From NCBI GenBank assembly GCA_000703065.1, contig JNLK01000001.1, forward strand, positions 3,184,001 through 3,248,000: 64,000 bases of DNA, written 5' to 3'. Shown here piece by piece: positions 1 to 6,903 of this stretch. Below the pieces are notes generated by a model, which did no database searches, was not told the DNA's origin, and saw only the letters and a list, made by a program, of their open reading frames with translations. Position 1 is the first letter of the stretch, and every line of letters begins with the position of its first letter. Source of the stretch: Lachnospiraceae bacterium AC2029 (GTDB lineage Bacteria; Bacillota; Clostridia; Lachnospirales; Lachnospiraceae). Made by a program: the position numbers and the translations under genes.

Positions 1-71
1 TATGTCCCAATTGTGGATTCAAAACGGAGGTGAATACCGCGTTCTGTCCGAACTGCGGGAAAAACATCTAA
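1..71 (+). CDS. C-terminal end of a zinc-ribbon protein (partial)
   Basis: Only the last 22 codons are inside the window; the reading frame begins at base 3 and ends with TAA at 69-71. The visible tail carries two CPNCG knuckles about ten residues apart (CPNCG...CPNCGK), the signature of a small zinc ribbon. Such double-knuckle ribbons occur at the ends of many clostridial membrane or regulatory proteins, so the ribbon alone does not give a function. It recalls the CxNC...CPxCG ribbons found at the N-termini of several proteins further into this window, but there the ribbon is at the opposite end. Confidence 0.6.
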   Translation, partial: CPNCGFKTEVNTAFCPNCGKNI

Positions 72-123
72 TGTCATTTATGTTTGAATCCTTATAGAGT
101 GTTAATTGTGAAGGTATAAATAT

Positions 124-151
124 AGGAGTAGGAATTTCGGGTCCTACTCCT
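124..151. terminator. convergent hairpin terminator
   Basis: A 10-bp perfect inverted repeat (AGGAGTAGGA at 124-133 and TCCTACTCCT at 142-151) lies between the end of the zinc-ribbon gene and the stop of the convergent XRE regulator, overlapping the regulator's last codons. Flanks are A/T-rich on both sides, so it may serve both strands. Confidence 0.6.
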
Positions 152-494
152 TCTTCATGTTCTCATAACGGATGGCAATCAGCAAAAGGTCAATCCCTCG
201 GTCGAGAATTTCCAGCTCCTCATTGGACAGTGATGAAATTTTATACAGAATATTGGATAACTCAGGGGTTTCGTCTACATCGAAGAGAAGACTGTCACTT
301 GAAACGTTCAATATCTTGCACAGATTCACCAGCGTATCGAGAGCGGTTCCGACAAGACCTCGTTCCAAATCAGAAATGTATTGATTGGTGACGTTCAGTT
401 CCTCTGCCAGACGTTCCTGCGTATAACCGGCCGCCTTCCTTGCCTTCTTGATACGTTGTCCAAATGCTTCGCTAAATGATGTCTTTTCTTTCAC
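144..494 (-). CDS. XRE-family helix-turn-helix transcriptional regulator
   Basis: A 116-residue protein with a Cro/C1-type HTH at about residues 10-68 (FGQRIKKARKAAGYTQERLA, then the recognition-helix segment NVTNQYISDLERG). The C-terminal 45 residues are acidic and helical (ELSNILYKISSLSNEELEIL), a common dimerisation tail in short clostridial XRE repressors. It presumably binds DNA in the cytoplasm; target and ligand are unknown. The ATG follows an AGAGGGA ribosome site, and an extended -10 (TGCTAAAAT on the minus strand, -10 hexamer at 541-536) lies upstream. It stands alone, converging on the zinc-ribbon gene and divergent from the insertion sequence, so it is not obviously part of the surface-protein locus. 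Confidence 0.85.
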   Translation of the reverse strand: MKEKTSFSEAFGQRIKKARKAAGYTQERLAEELNVTNQYISDLERGLVGTALDTLVNLCKILNVSSDSLLFDVDETPELSNILYKISSLSNEELEILDRGIDLLLIAIRYENMKKE

Positions 495-574
495 TGTTTT
501 TCCCTCTGTGTTGCAGGTTTTCGTATGGTGTTTCTATTTTAGCATAGAGTATAATTATCATTGGCATGAATAAT

Positions 575-601
575 AAAAAAAGAAGAGGCCGAAGCCTCTT
601 C
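575..601 (-). terminator. minus-strand intrinsic terminator at the left edge of the insertion sequence
   Basis: An 8-bp stem (GAAGAGGC at 582-589, GCCTCTTC at 594-601) with a four-base loop. Read on the minus strand it is followed by a run of seven T (complement of the A run at 575-581). It would stop transcription leaving the insertion element leftwards, before the XRE gene. Confidence 0.65.
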
Positions 602-602
602 A

Positions 603-620
603 CAATCACATAAATTAACC
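603..620 (+). repeat. left imperfect inverted repeat of the insertion sequence
   Basis: The reverse complement of this 18-base stretch matches 2260-2277 at 15 positions. It lies 43 bases upstream of the transposase start. Confidence 0.5.
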
Positions 621-662
621 TTATTATTTAGTTTGCAGACAAAATCGATAAGGAGCTATGTG

Positions 663-2084
663 ATGAATACTATGTTAAATGAAACCGAGCTGACTTTCAA
701 GGCTTTTGAACAAAATACTTTCCGGATGGTATGTGAATGGGCAAGGGATTATACCAAGGAGTTTCTGGAACGATACGATGACTATCTCATGGAAACCAGA
801 GATAAGGGGGCATACCGGAATAAGGGGAAGCGAAAAACAACCGTAAAGACCGTGTATGGTGAGGTTGAGTACGGACGTCGGGTTTATGAGGTTACCAGAG
901 AGGACGGACTGAAAGAGTTTGTCCATCTGCTGGATGAGCAGCTCGAGATATCCGGAGTCGGCCTGATCTCAATGAACATGGCTGAGCAGATGGTTTCTTC
1001 GATCACGGAGACGTCCTATCGTGAAACTGCAAGCAGGATCACTGAGATGACTGGACAATCCATAAGTGCTATGGGTGTATGGAACGTGATCCAGTCGTTA
1101 GGCGAGGCCGTTTGCGAAGATGAACGGCAGCTTGTGAAGGAGCACAAAGCAGGAAATGTATCCGGAGAAAAAGAAACCCCCGTGCTCTTTGAGGAAACGG
1201 ATGGTGTCTATGTCAGGCTCCAGCGCGAAAGAAACACAAAGGGTGAGATCAAGGTTGGCATAGCCTATGACGGATGGAAAAAGACCGGGAAAAACCGATA
1301 CAGCCTGGATGGAAAGGTTGTTGTGGCAGGTTTCTCAACATCGTCTGAATTTCAGGCCTACAGAGAAGCGGCTATCGCAGAGATATATAACATGGATGAG
1401 GTTGAGCTTCGGATCATGAATGCAGACGGAGCTGAATGGGTAAAGAATATCTGTGATTCTGATACGGTATTTCAGCTGGATCCGTTTCATAGAAACAAGG
1501 CCATCAAAGAAAATGTGCCATACCCGGAACATGCAAAACGAATCCATTCGTTGCTGGAGCAGAAAGAACTGGATGAATTGTTTAAATATCTCGAGATATA
1601 CAGGAACAGCCTGATCGATGGTGATGAGATTGAAAAGGCTGAACGGTTGATTGCTTATTTTTCCAACAATCGACACGGATTAATCCCATATAATCAACGA
1701 GATCTTCTGATACCAGACAGTCCAGAGAACTTAGAATATCGAAATCTTGGAACGATGGAAAATCACATTGGTAGCGTGATAGCAAGACGGATGAAGCATA
1801 ATCATGCAAGCTGGAGTATTCGTGGCGGAAACAATCTGGCGAAGATCCTTGCAAAGAAAGGATCTGGAAGATTAAATGAAGTCGTAAACAAACTGAAAAA
1901 GCCGACATTTGAAAGACGGATAGTTGAACAAATCAAGGCACATATACTCTCGGCATACGAGGCGAATAAGAAGGTCGGAAAAGGATATACATACCCTGTA
2001 CAAGGAAGTGTTCCGAATATAAACTCACAGATTAAGCCAGCAAGACAAGCGTGGAAGGTTATAACCGGCGTATCTATAGATTGA
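663..2084 (+). CDS. ISLre2 family (UPF0236) transposase
   Basis: About 473 residues, full length for the family. Family features seen are the N-terminal helical region with DKGAYRNKGKRKTTVKTVYGE-type sequence leading into EYGRRVY, the central segment VLFEETDGVYV and IAYDGWK, the acidic-aromatic block NADGAEWVKNIC followed by FQLDPFHRNKAI, and the C-terminal segment with GTMENHIGSVIARRMKHNHASWSIRGG. These are the conserved blocks of ISLre2 transposases, including candidate acidic catalytic residues. The ATG at 663 is preferred because AAGGAG (650-655) is spaced 7 bases from it; the longer TTG frame at 633 has no ribosome site. No frameshift or internal stop is seen, so the enzyme may be active. 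Confidence 0.9.
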   Translation: MNTMLNETELTFKAFEQNTFRMVCEWARDYTKEFLERYDDYLMETRDKGAYRNKGKRKTTVKTVYGEVEYGRRVYEVTREDGLKEFVHLLDEQLEISGVGLISMNMAEQMVSSITETSYRETASRITEMTGQSISAMGVWNVIQSLGEAVCEDERQLVKEHKAGNVSGEKETPVLFEETDGVYVRLQRERNTKGEIKVGIAYDGWKKTGKNRYSLDGKVVVAGFSTSSEFQAYREAAIAEIYNMDEVELRIMNADGAEWVKNICDSDTVFQLDPFHRNKAIKENVPYPEHAKRIHSLLEQKELDELFKYLEIYRNSLIDGDEIEKAERLIAYFSNNRHGLIPYNQRDLLIPDSPENLEYRNLGTMENHIGSVIARRMKHNHASWSIRGGNNLAKILAKKGSGRLNEVVNKLKKPTFERRIVEQIKAHILSAYEANKKVGKGYTYPVQGSVPNINSQIKPARQAWKVITGVSID

Positions 2085-2093
2085 CCATTCGAC

Positions 2094-2260
2094 GAGGCAC
2101 TATGAAAAATGGGCACGATGCCTTTCGAGGTCATAGCGGGTCTCGGTACTTGGCGAGTCACGAGCGAAGCGACGTGAGTCGCTTAGTACCGCTAGGGGTA
2201 CCCGCAAATAAGGCGCGAGCCGGGCCGAGAAAGGCATCTGTGACCAGCCATAGTGCCGAG
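2094..2260 (+). ncRNA. highly structured non-coding tail of the insertion sequence
   Basis: Between the transposase stop and the right inverted repeat lie nested complementary arms: GGCACTATG (2096-2104) with CATAGTGCC (2249-2257), 9 bp; GATGCCTTTC (2117-2126) with GAAAGGCATC (2229-2238), 10 bp; GCGGGT (2136-2141) with ACCCGC (2200-2205); and GGTACT (2145-2150) with AGTACC (2185-2190), which caps a long inner hairpin. GGTCA (2129-2133) could also pair with TGACC (2241-2245), crossing the 10-bp helix as a pseudoknot. The helices are perfect and ordered, which is unlikely by chance. It is read as a folded RNA or DNA element belonging to the transposon. Role unknown; not recognised as a named RNA family. 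Confidence 0.55.
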
Positions 2261-2277
2261 GATAATTTGTGTGATAG
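2260..2277 (+). repeat. right imperfect inverted repeat of the insertion sequence
   Basis: Matches the reverse complement of 603-620 at 15 of 18 positions and begins immediately after the structured tail. Confidence 0.5.
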
Positions 2278-2323
2278 AAATCGTGCCAACGATTGCTTGA
2301 CAGAGTCCTATTTTAGTTTGTAT

Positions 2324-2352
2324 TTGACACGTTGTTAATCAAGTGTTACTAT
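2324..2352 (+). promoter_or_regulatory. sigma-A-type promoter of riboswitch 1
   Basis: TTGACA at 2324-2329, 17-base spacer, TACTAT at 2347-2352. The -35, the spacer start and the -10 pattern recur in front of the other two c-di-GMP riboswitches (2657 and 6676). Confidence 0.8.
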
Positions 2353-2411
2353 TATTTGTATAAAAGTAGTAAATTTATCACGATAGAAATCAAAGAACAA
2401 AAGAATGAAAT

Positions 2412-2490
2412 ACTAGGCAAAACAAGAGAAATCTTGCGACGCAAAGCTAAATGACCTAAGGATATTATATTTATGGTAGCCAGTTGCATT
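2412..2490 (+). ncRNA. cyclic di-GMP-I (GEMM) riboswitch, copy 1, without an adjacent gene
   Basis: The GEMM-I signature is present: a GAAA-capped helix (CAAGAGAAATCTTG), the conserved GACGCAAAGC, CCTAAG, then TATGGTAGCC and AGTTGC. CCTAAG with TATGG is the 11-nt tetraloop receptor that docks the GAAA loop. The aptamer is nearly the same as copy 2, about 310 bases downstream. No reading frame with a ribosome site lies between this copy and the promoter of copy 2. The short complement of the aptamer core found downstream of copies 2 and 3 is missing here, so this copy may be an orphan or decaying duplicate. Confidence 0.88.
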
Positions 2491-2548
2491 TGGAATGAGG
2501 ACGACCAGAGAATCAAATAGAAGCTGATTCTGATCGAATAGATAAAAG

Positions 2549-2614
2549 GTGCGGGAACGTAGTCATCTAATAGCTGAACACACAGCTATCATTGATGGGT
2601 TCCCACATTTTGTT
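2549..2614 (+). terminator. stem-loop after riboswitch 1, possible weak terminator
   Basis: GTGCGGGAAC (2549-2558) pairs with GTTCCCACA (2599-2607) with one mismatch, and encloses a perfect 7-bp hairpin (ATAGCTG 2570-2576, CAGCTAT 2583-2589). It is followed by a T-rich but interrupted run (TTTTGTTT). It would end the riboswitch 1 transcript before promoter 2. Confidence 0.45.
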
Positions 2615-2656
2615 TCCGAAGGTTTATTTACGCTGTACGTTTTTTTCAGGTTATAA

Positions 2657-2685
2657 TTGACACGTTGTTAATCAAGTGGTAGTAT
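2657..2685 (+). promoter_or_regulatory. sigma-A-type promoter of riboswitch 2
   Basis: TTGACA at 2657-2662, 17-base spacer, TAGTAT at 2680-2685. The first 16 spacer bases equal those of promoter 1, so the promoter was duplicated along with the riboswitch. Confidence 0.8.
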
Positions 2686-2725
2686 TGACTATATAATAGT
2701 AGAGGTTTTACAACAATAGAATTAT

Positions 2726-2808
2726 TTGGCAAATCAAGAGAAATCTTGCGACGCAAAGCTGAAGGACCTAAGGATATATATATATATTTATGGTAGCCAG
2801 TTGCATTT
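2726..2808 (+). ncRNA. cyclic di-GMP-I (GEMM) riboswitch, copy 2, upstream of the CHAP cell-wall protein
   Basis: The same aptamer signature as copy 1: GAAA-capped helix, GACGCAAAGC, ACCTAAGG, an expanded (TA)n segment in the receptor-side helix, then TATGGTAGCC and AGTTGC. Downstream, GCGTCGC (2877-2883) is an exact complement of the aptamer core GCGACGC (2748-2754) and lies in the 5' arm of a terminator. This predicts two exclusive folds: aptamer plus terminator with ligand, or anti-aptamer pairing and read-through without it. It probably controls the secreted protein at 3091. Confidence 0.92.
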
Positions 2809-2871
2809 GGAATGAGGACGAACCGAGAATCAAATAGAAGATGATTCTGATCGAATAGATTCCATTTTATG

Positions 2872-2910
2872 AAAAAGCGTCGCGAAAAGTGGCGCTTTTT
2901 GTTGTTTTGA
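2872..2910 (+). terminator. intrinsic terminator, expression platform of riboswitch 2
   Basis: AAAAAGCG (2872-2879) pairs with CGCTTTTT (2893-2900), followed by GTTGTTTT. The 5' arm overlaps the anti-aptamer heptamer at 2877-2883, as expected for a transcriptional OFF switch. Confidence 0.75.
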
Positions 2911-3090
2911 ACGAAGGTAGGATAATGATGATTTTCGTTATGGCTACTTGACACAAAGCACATCTTGTACCAGAAACTCTGAGAGCGTTAATTAGAAGTC
3001 TGTAATAGTAGTTCAAATAAATTAAGTGACGTAACATGATGACCCCTTGAAAGATAAGGGAAAAACTACATTATACGAGGAGGGAAATGA

Positions 3091-6000
3091 ATGATCAGAG
3101 TGAAAAAACGATTTTTGGCGCTTGCTTTGACCGTTGCAATGGGGTTTTCAATTATACCGCCATTGGGTGAAACTTCAACGGTAGAAGCTGCAACACAGTA
3201 TACTCCACGGTTTGATGCACCGGCAAGGGACAATCCGTATTACACTTCATTAAATCCATTTCATCCGGCATATGGAATGGTAAGTACAGGTAGTCGTTGT
3301 GAATCAGGCGAGGGAAACTGTACTTGTTATGCCTTTGGTAGGGCATATGAGCTGCTCGGTTATAGACCGAGTCTGTCTACGGGAAATGCGATAAACTTTT
3401 GGACGGATAACAGTAGTTATGCGACCGGACAGGAACCAAGACTTGGAGCCATCGCTGTCTGGGCAGGTGGAAGCTCCGGATGCGGACATGTTGCGGTTGT
3501 TGAGGCTATCAATGGTGACGCGGTAACAATTTCTGAGTCTGGTTGGAATGTCTTTTATTTCCAGACAAATACAATTTATAAATCAAATAATTTTTACTAT
3601 GGTTCAGCATATACGTTTAAAGGATTTATATACATAGGGGATTTTTCAACGGATACAGAGCCCCCTGTTATTTCAAACATTAAGATATCAAATGTTACTG
3701 CTAAAGGATATAAAGTGGAATGTGATGTAAGTGATAATGTTGGAGTAACAAAGGTTGAAATGCCGACATGGACAACGAAAAATGATCAGGATGATCTTGC
3801 GCAACCATGGCCGCAGGCAACGCTCTCGGGAGGGCACGCTAGTTTCTATGTGAGTGTAAGTGATCATAATAACGAGAGCGGAAACTATGCTACACATATT
3901 TACGCATTTGATGCTGCAGGCAACAGATCGATGAAGGATGCGGGAATTACCGTTGTTCCTGCGTCAGGATCTGTGTTAACCGATAGTAGTTTTGTAAAGC
4001 CGGCTACTACGATCAGTCAGGGAAATGCGCTTTCTTATGGAGGGAAGCTGAGCTCGGATGTTAATATCACAAAGGTGAAGGTTGGAATCTATCAGGCGAC
4101 AGATTCTTCAACTGAAACAGTTTTGGAGAATGAGGTATCTCCCAACAGCACTTCTTACACCTTGACGAATGAAGTTTTGGATACATCCACATTAGGCGCG
4201 GGAGCTTATACGGTTCGAATAGAAGCGACCACATCGAAAAAGACAACGAAACTTGTTGAGCAGGCGTTGCTGGTAACTGCATCCGGACAAACTGTGGATG
4301 AAGGTGAATATATATTCAAGGTTGCAGGAAACAGAAATATTGCACTTAGTGTAGCAAATGCATCAACAGATGAAGGTGCAAACGTTGAAGTTGCAGCGGT
4401 TAGCGGAGACAATGATCAGAACTTTGTTGTAGAGTATATTGCGGATGGATATTACAGTATTGTTAATTCAAATTCCGGTATGGCTCTTGCAGTCAAAGGT
4501 GCTGGTACTTCGGCAGGAACTACAGTGGTTCAGGCAACAAAGAATACTGGTGATAAGGCTCAAAAGTGGATGATTCTCCCGGCAGCCGGAAATACCTTCT
4601 GTTTGGTTCCGGCAGGAACGACAGGTTTGGTTGCGGATGCTCGCGGCGGAAATTGCCAGGCAGGAGATGACGTTATAATATCTAATATGCATTTTGGAGC
4701 AAACCAGAGATTTGCACTGGAAGTAACAGTTCGTTGTGATAAGCATACATGGAATACAGGTAAGCTTATCAAAGCGGCAACCTGTACTGAAGATGGGGCA
4801 ATGAAATATACCTGTAAGGTATGTAAGTTTACGGAAACAAGGACCATTAAAGCATCAGGACATCAAAAGATCGGTGAAGATGAGGTTGTTAAGGAGCCGT
4901 CCAGATTTGAAGATGGTGTAAAAGAGTATACATGCTCCAAATGTGGTGAGACAATTCAGGAAAACTTCAATTATACATGGGTAGATGAGATTAATCTTGA
5001 TAAAAACTCGATGGAAATTGAAGTTGGAAAAACAGAAAAACTGCAGGCAACAACTTCTCCTGAGGATGCGGTTGAAACAGAAGTAGTGTGGCTGACATCT
5101 GATGATAGTGTTGCAACAGTGGCTTCAGATGGTACTGTAACAGCAGTTGGTGTTGGAGACGTTACAATTACAGCGGCAGCAGCAGATTCATTCCCTCCGA
5201 CGACTCAGTATCGTTATAGAACGATTACTGACTATGAGACAAAGACAGTAACCACAAAGGATTCTCTCGGCGAGGGATGGGAATATGTTTCGGAAAGTGT
5301 TTCATATGGTCCATGGAGTGATTGGAGTGGATGGTCAACCACGGCTCGTACTAAGTCTGATACAGTAGATGTTATGACAGAAAATGTGGCAGCTACTTAT
5401 AAGACACAGTATAAGTATTCCAGATACTATGGACAGAGTGGCTATTATTATGCATATCCTTGGGCTACGGGCGTTTGTCAAACATATGAGGAGACTAACT
5501 GGCTGGATTCTCCGCTTCCGGACGAATGGGATGGTGAATTTACTGGTTACGGACGAGGATATAACGCAAACGGCGAATATGTGACAGCACGCAATGGTTC
5601 CAGATGGGATATTTGGTGGTATAATCCGGATACCAGAAGTGTTCAGGCTTCGCCGGCCTATACGAAATATAAATATCGCACAAGAACCAAGACCATGAAT
5701 TACGTATATCGCAGACCTGTATGGAGTGATTGGTCTGAGTGGTCAACAAAACCTGTTGAAGCGGCAAGTGACAAGGAAGTGGAAACACGTGATGTATCCG
5801 GTACCGTAGATCCTGCGGTATATGCTGAATGCAAAGTGACCGTAAATCCGAAAAAACTTATTGGCTGGCAGGAGATTGATGGTAAAAAGTATTATTACAA
5901 CAAGAACGGTGTCAAGCTGGTAGGGCTCCAGAAGATTAACAAAGCATACTATATTTTTGATGACGACGGCGTAATGCAGACAGGTTTGTACACCTTAGGC

Positions 6001-6591
6001 GATAAAACTTACTATATGTCAGCGGAAGGTATCGTTCAGCGCGGTTTGAAGACTGTAGATGGAAAGGTATTCTACTTTGATAATATGGGTGTAAAGCAAG
6101 ATGGTTGGATTGAGGTAAGTGGTAACAAATACTATTTCGATGCGGAAAACGGACGTTATACCGGACTGAAAAAGATCGGAGGTAATTGGTATTACTTCAA
6201 TTCCAAGGGCGTTATGCGTACAGGTTGGCTCAAGAGCAGCGGAAAGTACTACTACTTCAATGAGGACGGAACACTCGCCATAGGATTGGTTTCCATTGAG
6301 GGAAAGAAATATTATTTCGCATCTAATGGAGTTATGACCACCGGCTGGTTTGAAGTACGTGGCAAGACCTACTACTTCAATACCAACGGAACAATGCAGA
6401 CCGGATGGAAGAAGATCGGAGGATATTATTATAAATTCAGTTCTAAGGGCGTTATGCAGACTGGATGGGTTCAACACAAAGAAAATTGGTATTATCTGCA
6501 GGATGATGGAAAGATGCTGACAAATGGAACACTTACGGTTGGACCGAGAACATACATCTTTGATGAGAATGGTGTTTGTACGAATCCGTAA
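3091..6591 (+). CDS. secreted CHAP-domain cell-wall protein with ricin-like, Ig-like and wall-binding repeats
   Basis: 1166 residues. A signal peptide (about 1-34, ending VEAA) is followed by a CHAP-type amidase/peptidase domain at about 60-180 with candidate catalytic Cys in NCTCYAFGRA and His in CGHVAVVE. Next come a GBS Bsp-like segment (about 190-290), a ricin-type beta-trefoil (about 405-545), a Cys-pair segment (TCTEDG...YTCKVC, YTCSKCG), a Big_2 Ig-like domain (about 630-700), a Tyr/Trp-rich region with two WSxWSxWS motifs, and at least ten cell-wall-binding repeats from about 923 to the end. It is exported and probably held on wall glycans, cutting peptidoglycan or acting as an adhesin. 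The start has AGGAGGG upstream. It lies behind c-di-GMP riboswitch 2 and is followed by a terminator, so it is monocistronic. Confidence 0.88.
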   Translation: MIRVKKRFLALALTVAMGFSIIPPLGETSTVEAATQYTPRFDAPARDNPYYTSLNPFHPAYGMVSTGSRCESGEGNCTCYAFGRAYELLGYRPSLSTGNAINFWTDNSSYATGQEPRLGAIAVWAGGSSGCGHVAVVEAINGDAVTISESGWNVFYFQTNTIYKSNNFYYGSAYTFKGFIYIGDFSTDTEPPVISNIKISNVTAKGYKVECDVSDNVGVTKVEMPTWTTKNDQDDLAQPWPQATLSGGHASFYVSVSDHNNESGNYATHIYAFDAAGNRSMKDAGITVVPASGSVLTDSSFVKPATTISQGNALSYGGKLSSDVNITKVKVGIYQATDSSTETVLENEVSPNSTSYTLTNEVLDTSTLGAGAYTVRIEATTSKKTTKLVEQALLVTASGQTVDEGEYIFKVAGNRNIALSVANASTDEGANVEVAAVSGDNDQNFVVEYIADGYYSIVNSNSGMALAVKGAGTSAGTTVVQATKNTGDKAQKWMILPAAGNTFCLVPAGTTGLVADARGGNCQAGDDVIISNMHFGANQRFALEVTVRCDKHTWNTGKLIKAATCTEDGAMKYTCKVCKFTETRTIKASGHQKIGEDEVVKEPSRFEDGVKEYTCSKCGETIQENFNYTWVDEINLDKNSMEIEVGKTEKLQATTSPEDAVETEVVWLTSDDSVATVASDGTVTAVGVGDVTITAAAADSFPPTTQYRYRTITDYETKTVTTKDSLGEGWEYVSESVSYGPWSDWSGWSTTARTKSDTVDVMTENVAATYKTQYKYSRYYGQSGYYYAYPWATGVCQTYEETNWLDSPLPDEWDGEFTGYGRGYNANGEYVTARNGSRWDIWWYNPDTRSVQASPAYTKYKYRTRTKTMNYVYRRPVWSDWSEWSTKPVEAASDKEVETRDVSGTVDPAVYAECKVTVNPKKLIGWQEIDGKKYYYNKNGVKLVGLQKINKAYYIFDDDGVMQTGLYTLGDKTYYMSAEGIVQRGLKTVDGKVFYFDNMGVKQDGWIEVSGNKYYFDAENGRYTGLKKIGGNWYYFNSKGVMRTGWLKSSGKYYYFNEDGTLAIGLVSIEGKKYYFASNGVMTTGWFEVRGKTYYFNTNGTMQTGWKKIGGYYYKFSSKGVMQTGWVQHKENWYYLQDDGKMLTNGTLTVGPRTYIFDENGVCTNP

Positions 6592-6632
6592 ATGACTGCA
6601 GTGTTGTGAAAAATGAATTAGTCTAAATCAAC

Positions 6633-6677
6633 GGAGACGGTTTCTGAATAATCAGTGACCGTCTCCTGATTTTGTTT
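6633..6677 (+). terminator. intrinsic terminator of the CHAP cell-wall protein gene
   Basis: GGAGACGGT (6633-6641) pairs with ACCGTCTCC (6658-6666), followed by TGATTTTGTTT. Its T-rich tail runs into the -35 box of the next promoter. Confidence 0.85.
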
Positions 6678-6704
6678 GACACGTTGCAGACCGGGTGATA
6701 CTAT
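6676..6704 (+). promoter_or_regulatory. sigma-A-type promoter of riboswitch 3
   Basis: TTGACA at 6676-6681, 17-base spacer, TACTAT at 6699-6704. It shares the start CGTTG with the spacers of the other two riboswitch promoters. Confidence 0.8.
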
Positions 6705-6764
6705 TAATTATATAAGTGCCATACATTTGGTATGGTAGAAGTTGTTTATAACAATAGAATAATT

Positions 6765-6835
6765 TGGCAAAACAAGAGAAATCTTGCGACGCAAAGCTAC
6801 AGGGCCTAAAAGAGTATCATGGCAGCCAGTTGCAC
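6765..6835 (+). ncRNA. cyclic di-GMP-I (GEMM) riboswitch, copy 3, heading a six-gene surface-protein operon
   Basis: The signature is present: GGCAAA, the GAAA-capped CAAG/CTTG helix, GACGCAAAGC, GGCCTAAAA, ATGGCAGCC and AGTTGC. CGTCGCAAGA (6864-6873) is an exact 10-base complement of TCTTGCGACG (6782-6791) inside the aptamer. That pairing would cross a downstream stem that contains the ribosome site of the gene at 6904. Ligand binding should therefore favour the downstream stem and switch the operon off; this is inferred from pairing, not measured. Confidence 0.92.
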
Positions 6836-6840
6836 AATTG

Positions 6841-6903
6841 ATCCGTTCTTCAGATCAGATTTACGTCGCAAGAAGTAGAGATGATTGAAGGAGGGATTTT
6901 TTT
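6841..6903 (+). terminator. terminator / ribosome-site-masking stem of riboswitch 3
   Basis: 6841-6857 pairs with 6882-6897 (one bulged A, one G-G mismatch and two G-U pairs), directly followed by seven T that run up to the ATG at 6904. The 3' arm contains the ribosome site AAGGAGG (6888-6894), so one stem could stop transcription and hide the ribosome site. The loop holds the anti-aptamer decamer (6864-6873). Confidence 0.65.

Larger units (their letters stand above)
603..2277 (+). mobile_element. ISLre2-type insertion sequence
   Basis: The element is defined by an ISLre2/UPF0236-type transposase and by an imperfect inverted repeat: the reverse complement of 603-620 matches 2260-2277 at 15 of 18 positions. 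That gives about 1.68 kb, a plausible size for the family. No clear target-site duplication was found just outside these ends, so the true termini may lie a few bases further out. It contains the transposase and, between the transposase stop and the right repeat, about 170 bases of strongly self-complementary sequence. The right end is about 46 bases upstream of the promoter of the first c-di-GMP riboswitch. Confidence 0.7.

Noticed and set aside
2051-2338. Open frame of 95 codons after the transposase
   Set aside because: It runs through the structured tail and into the riboswitch 1 promoter, has no ribosome site and no protein-like composition.
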